Shown piece by piece: positions 63,794 through 64,000 of a stretch of 64,000 nucleotides of DNA. Below the pieces are notes generated by a model, which was not told the origin of the DNA, did no database searches, and worked only from the letters and a program-made list of their open reading frames with translations. How positions within the stretch are numbered: the first letter of the stretch is position 1; each line of letters starts with the position of its first letter. The position numbers were made by a program, and so were the translations under genes. This DNA is from Odontesthes bonariensis (taxonomy: Eukaryota > Chordata > Actinopteri > Atheriniformes > Atherinopsidae): contig NC_134510.1 in the NCBI RefSeq assembly GCF_027942865.1, positions 37,565,663 to 37,629,662 on the forward strand, given 5' to 3'.

Positions 63794-64000
63794 TATTATC
63801 TCAGATTTTCCCAGAGAGTGAAGTGGATGTTCGCCACAGTTGTTTTTTCCTCATTGAAGTTTGCTTCCTGTCTTCTAATCAGTTAAAATCACTGGCGATT
63901 TAGGCTATACTGCCACCAACACGATGCAGGTTCATTCACGCGCTTCCAAACCCTCAGTGAAAACGTGTCTAATTGACATTTCTTTCTTGCAGCTTGTCAA

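Overview
The window is vertebrate nuclear DNA, almost certainly from a ray-finned (teleost, probably percomorph) fish. Genes are split into short exons with GT/AG introns. Repeats are of typical fish types: Rex3 (RTE), L2/Rex1-type LINEs, an R2/R4-like LINE, tRNA-derived SINEs, and hAT, piggyBac and PIF/Harbinger elements with many MITEs. No bacterial-type operons, CRISPR arrays or rRNA genes were seen.

Host genes, all on the minus strand. (1) The 5' half of a type II transmembrane C-type-lectin-like receptor lies at 1-4777. Its neck exon is a 42-bp tandem array running off the window edge, and its first coding exon carries a 1-base insertion. (2) A paralogue with a complete seven-exon frame spans 18958-32023. 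About 3.7 kb upstream are a second ITIM-type first exon (35660-35717) and an ITSM-type exon (30881-30946), both phase-compatible with its downstream exons. (3) A complete six-exon tetraspanin of 204 residues, recognisable as tspan13, lies at 49312-56821. (4) The 3' half of a further lectin-like receptor lies at 60713-62018. A lone lectin-domain exon sits on the opposite strand at 35031-35149. Copies 1 and 2 share near-identical introns and upstream sequence, so they come from a fairly recent segmental duplication; insertions found in only one copy date events after it.

Layout. 0-5.2 kb: lectin copy 1 with Rex3 and L2 insertions. 5.4-8.2 kb: mosaic of transposon remnants, including a spliced-looking ORF remnant. 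8.7-10 kb: a retroelement-like unit with a 14-bp target duplication that carries an unrecognised membrane/coiled-coil ORF. 10.7-18 kb: repeats, a truncated Rex3, and hAT-derived pseudogenes. 19-35.7 kb: lectin copy 2 with its alternative 5' module; its introns hold Harbinger, piggyBac, a long foldback element and hAT elements. 36.1-43.6 kb: deeply nested repeats (R2-like LINE split by Rex3 and by another element that itself holds a hAT) and a large inverted duplication centred on a second hAT. 43.7-46.9 kb: an L2/Rex1-type LINE with an uninterrupted 1008-codon ORF. 49.3-57 kb: tspan13 with intronic MITEs. 57.5-64 kb: BED-finger hAT elements and the fourth lectin gene.

The lectin products are predicted to be cell-surface receptors: cytoplasmic tyrosine motif, one membrane span, glycosylated neck, and a lectin-like domain that has lost the usual Ca/sugar-binding signature. 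They look like ILLR/KLR/CD209-type immune receptors. The window shows ITIM loss, ITIM+ITSM gain and neck-length change within one cluster.
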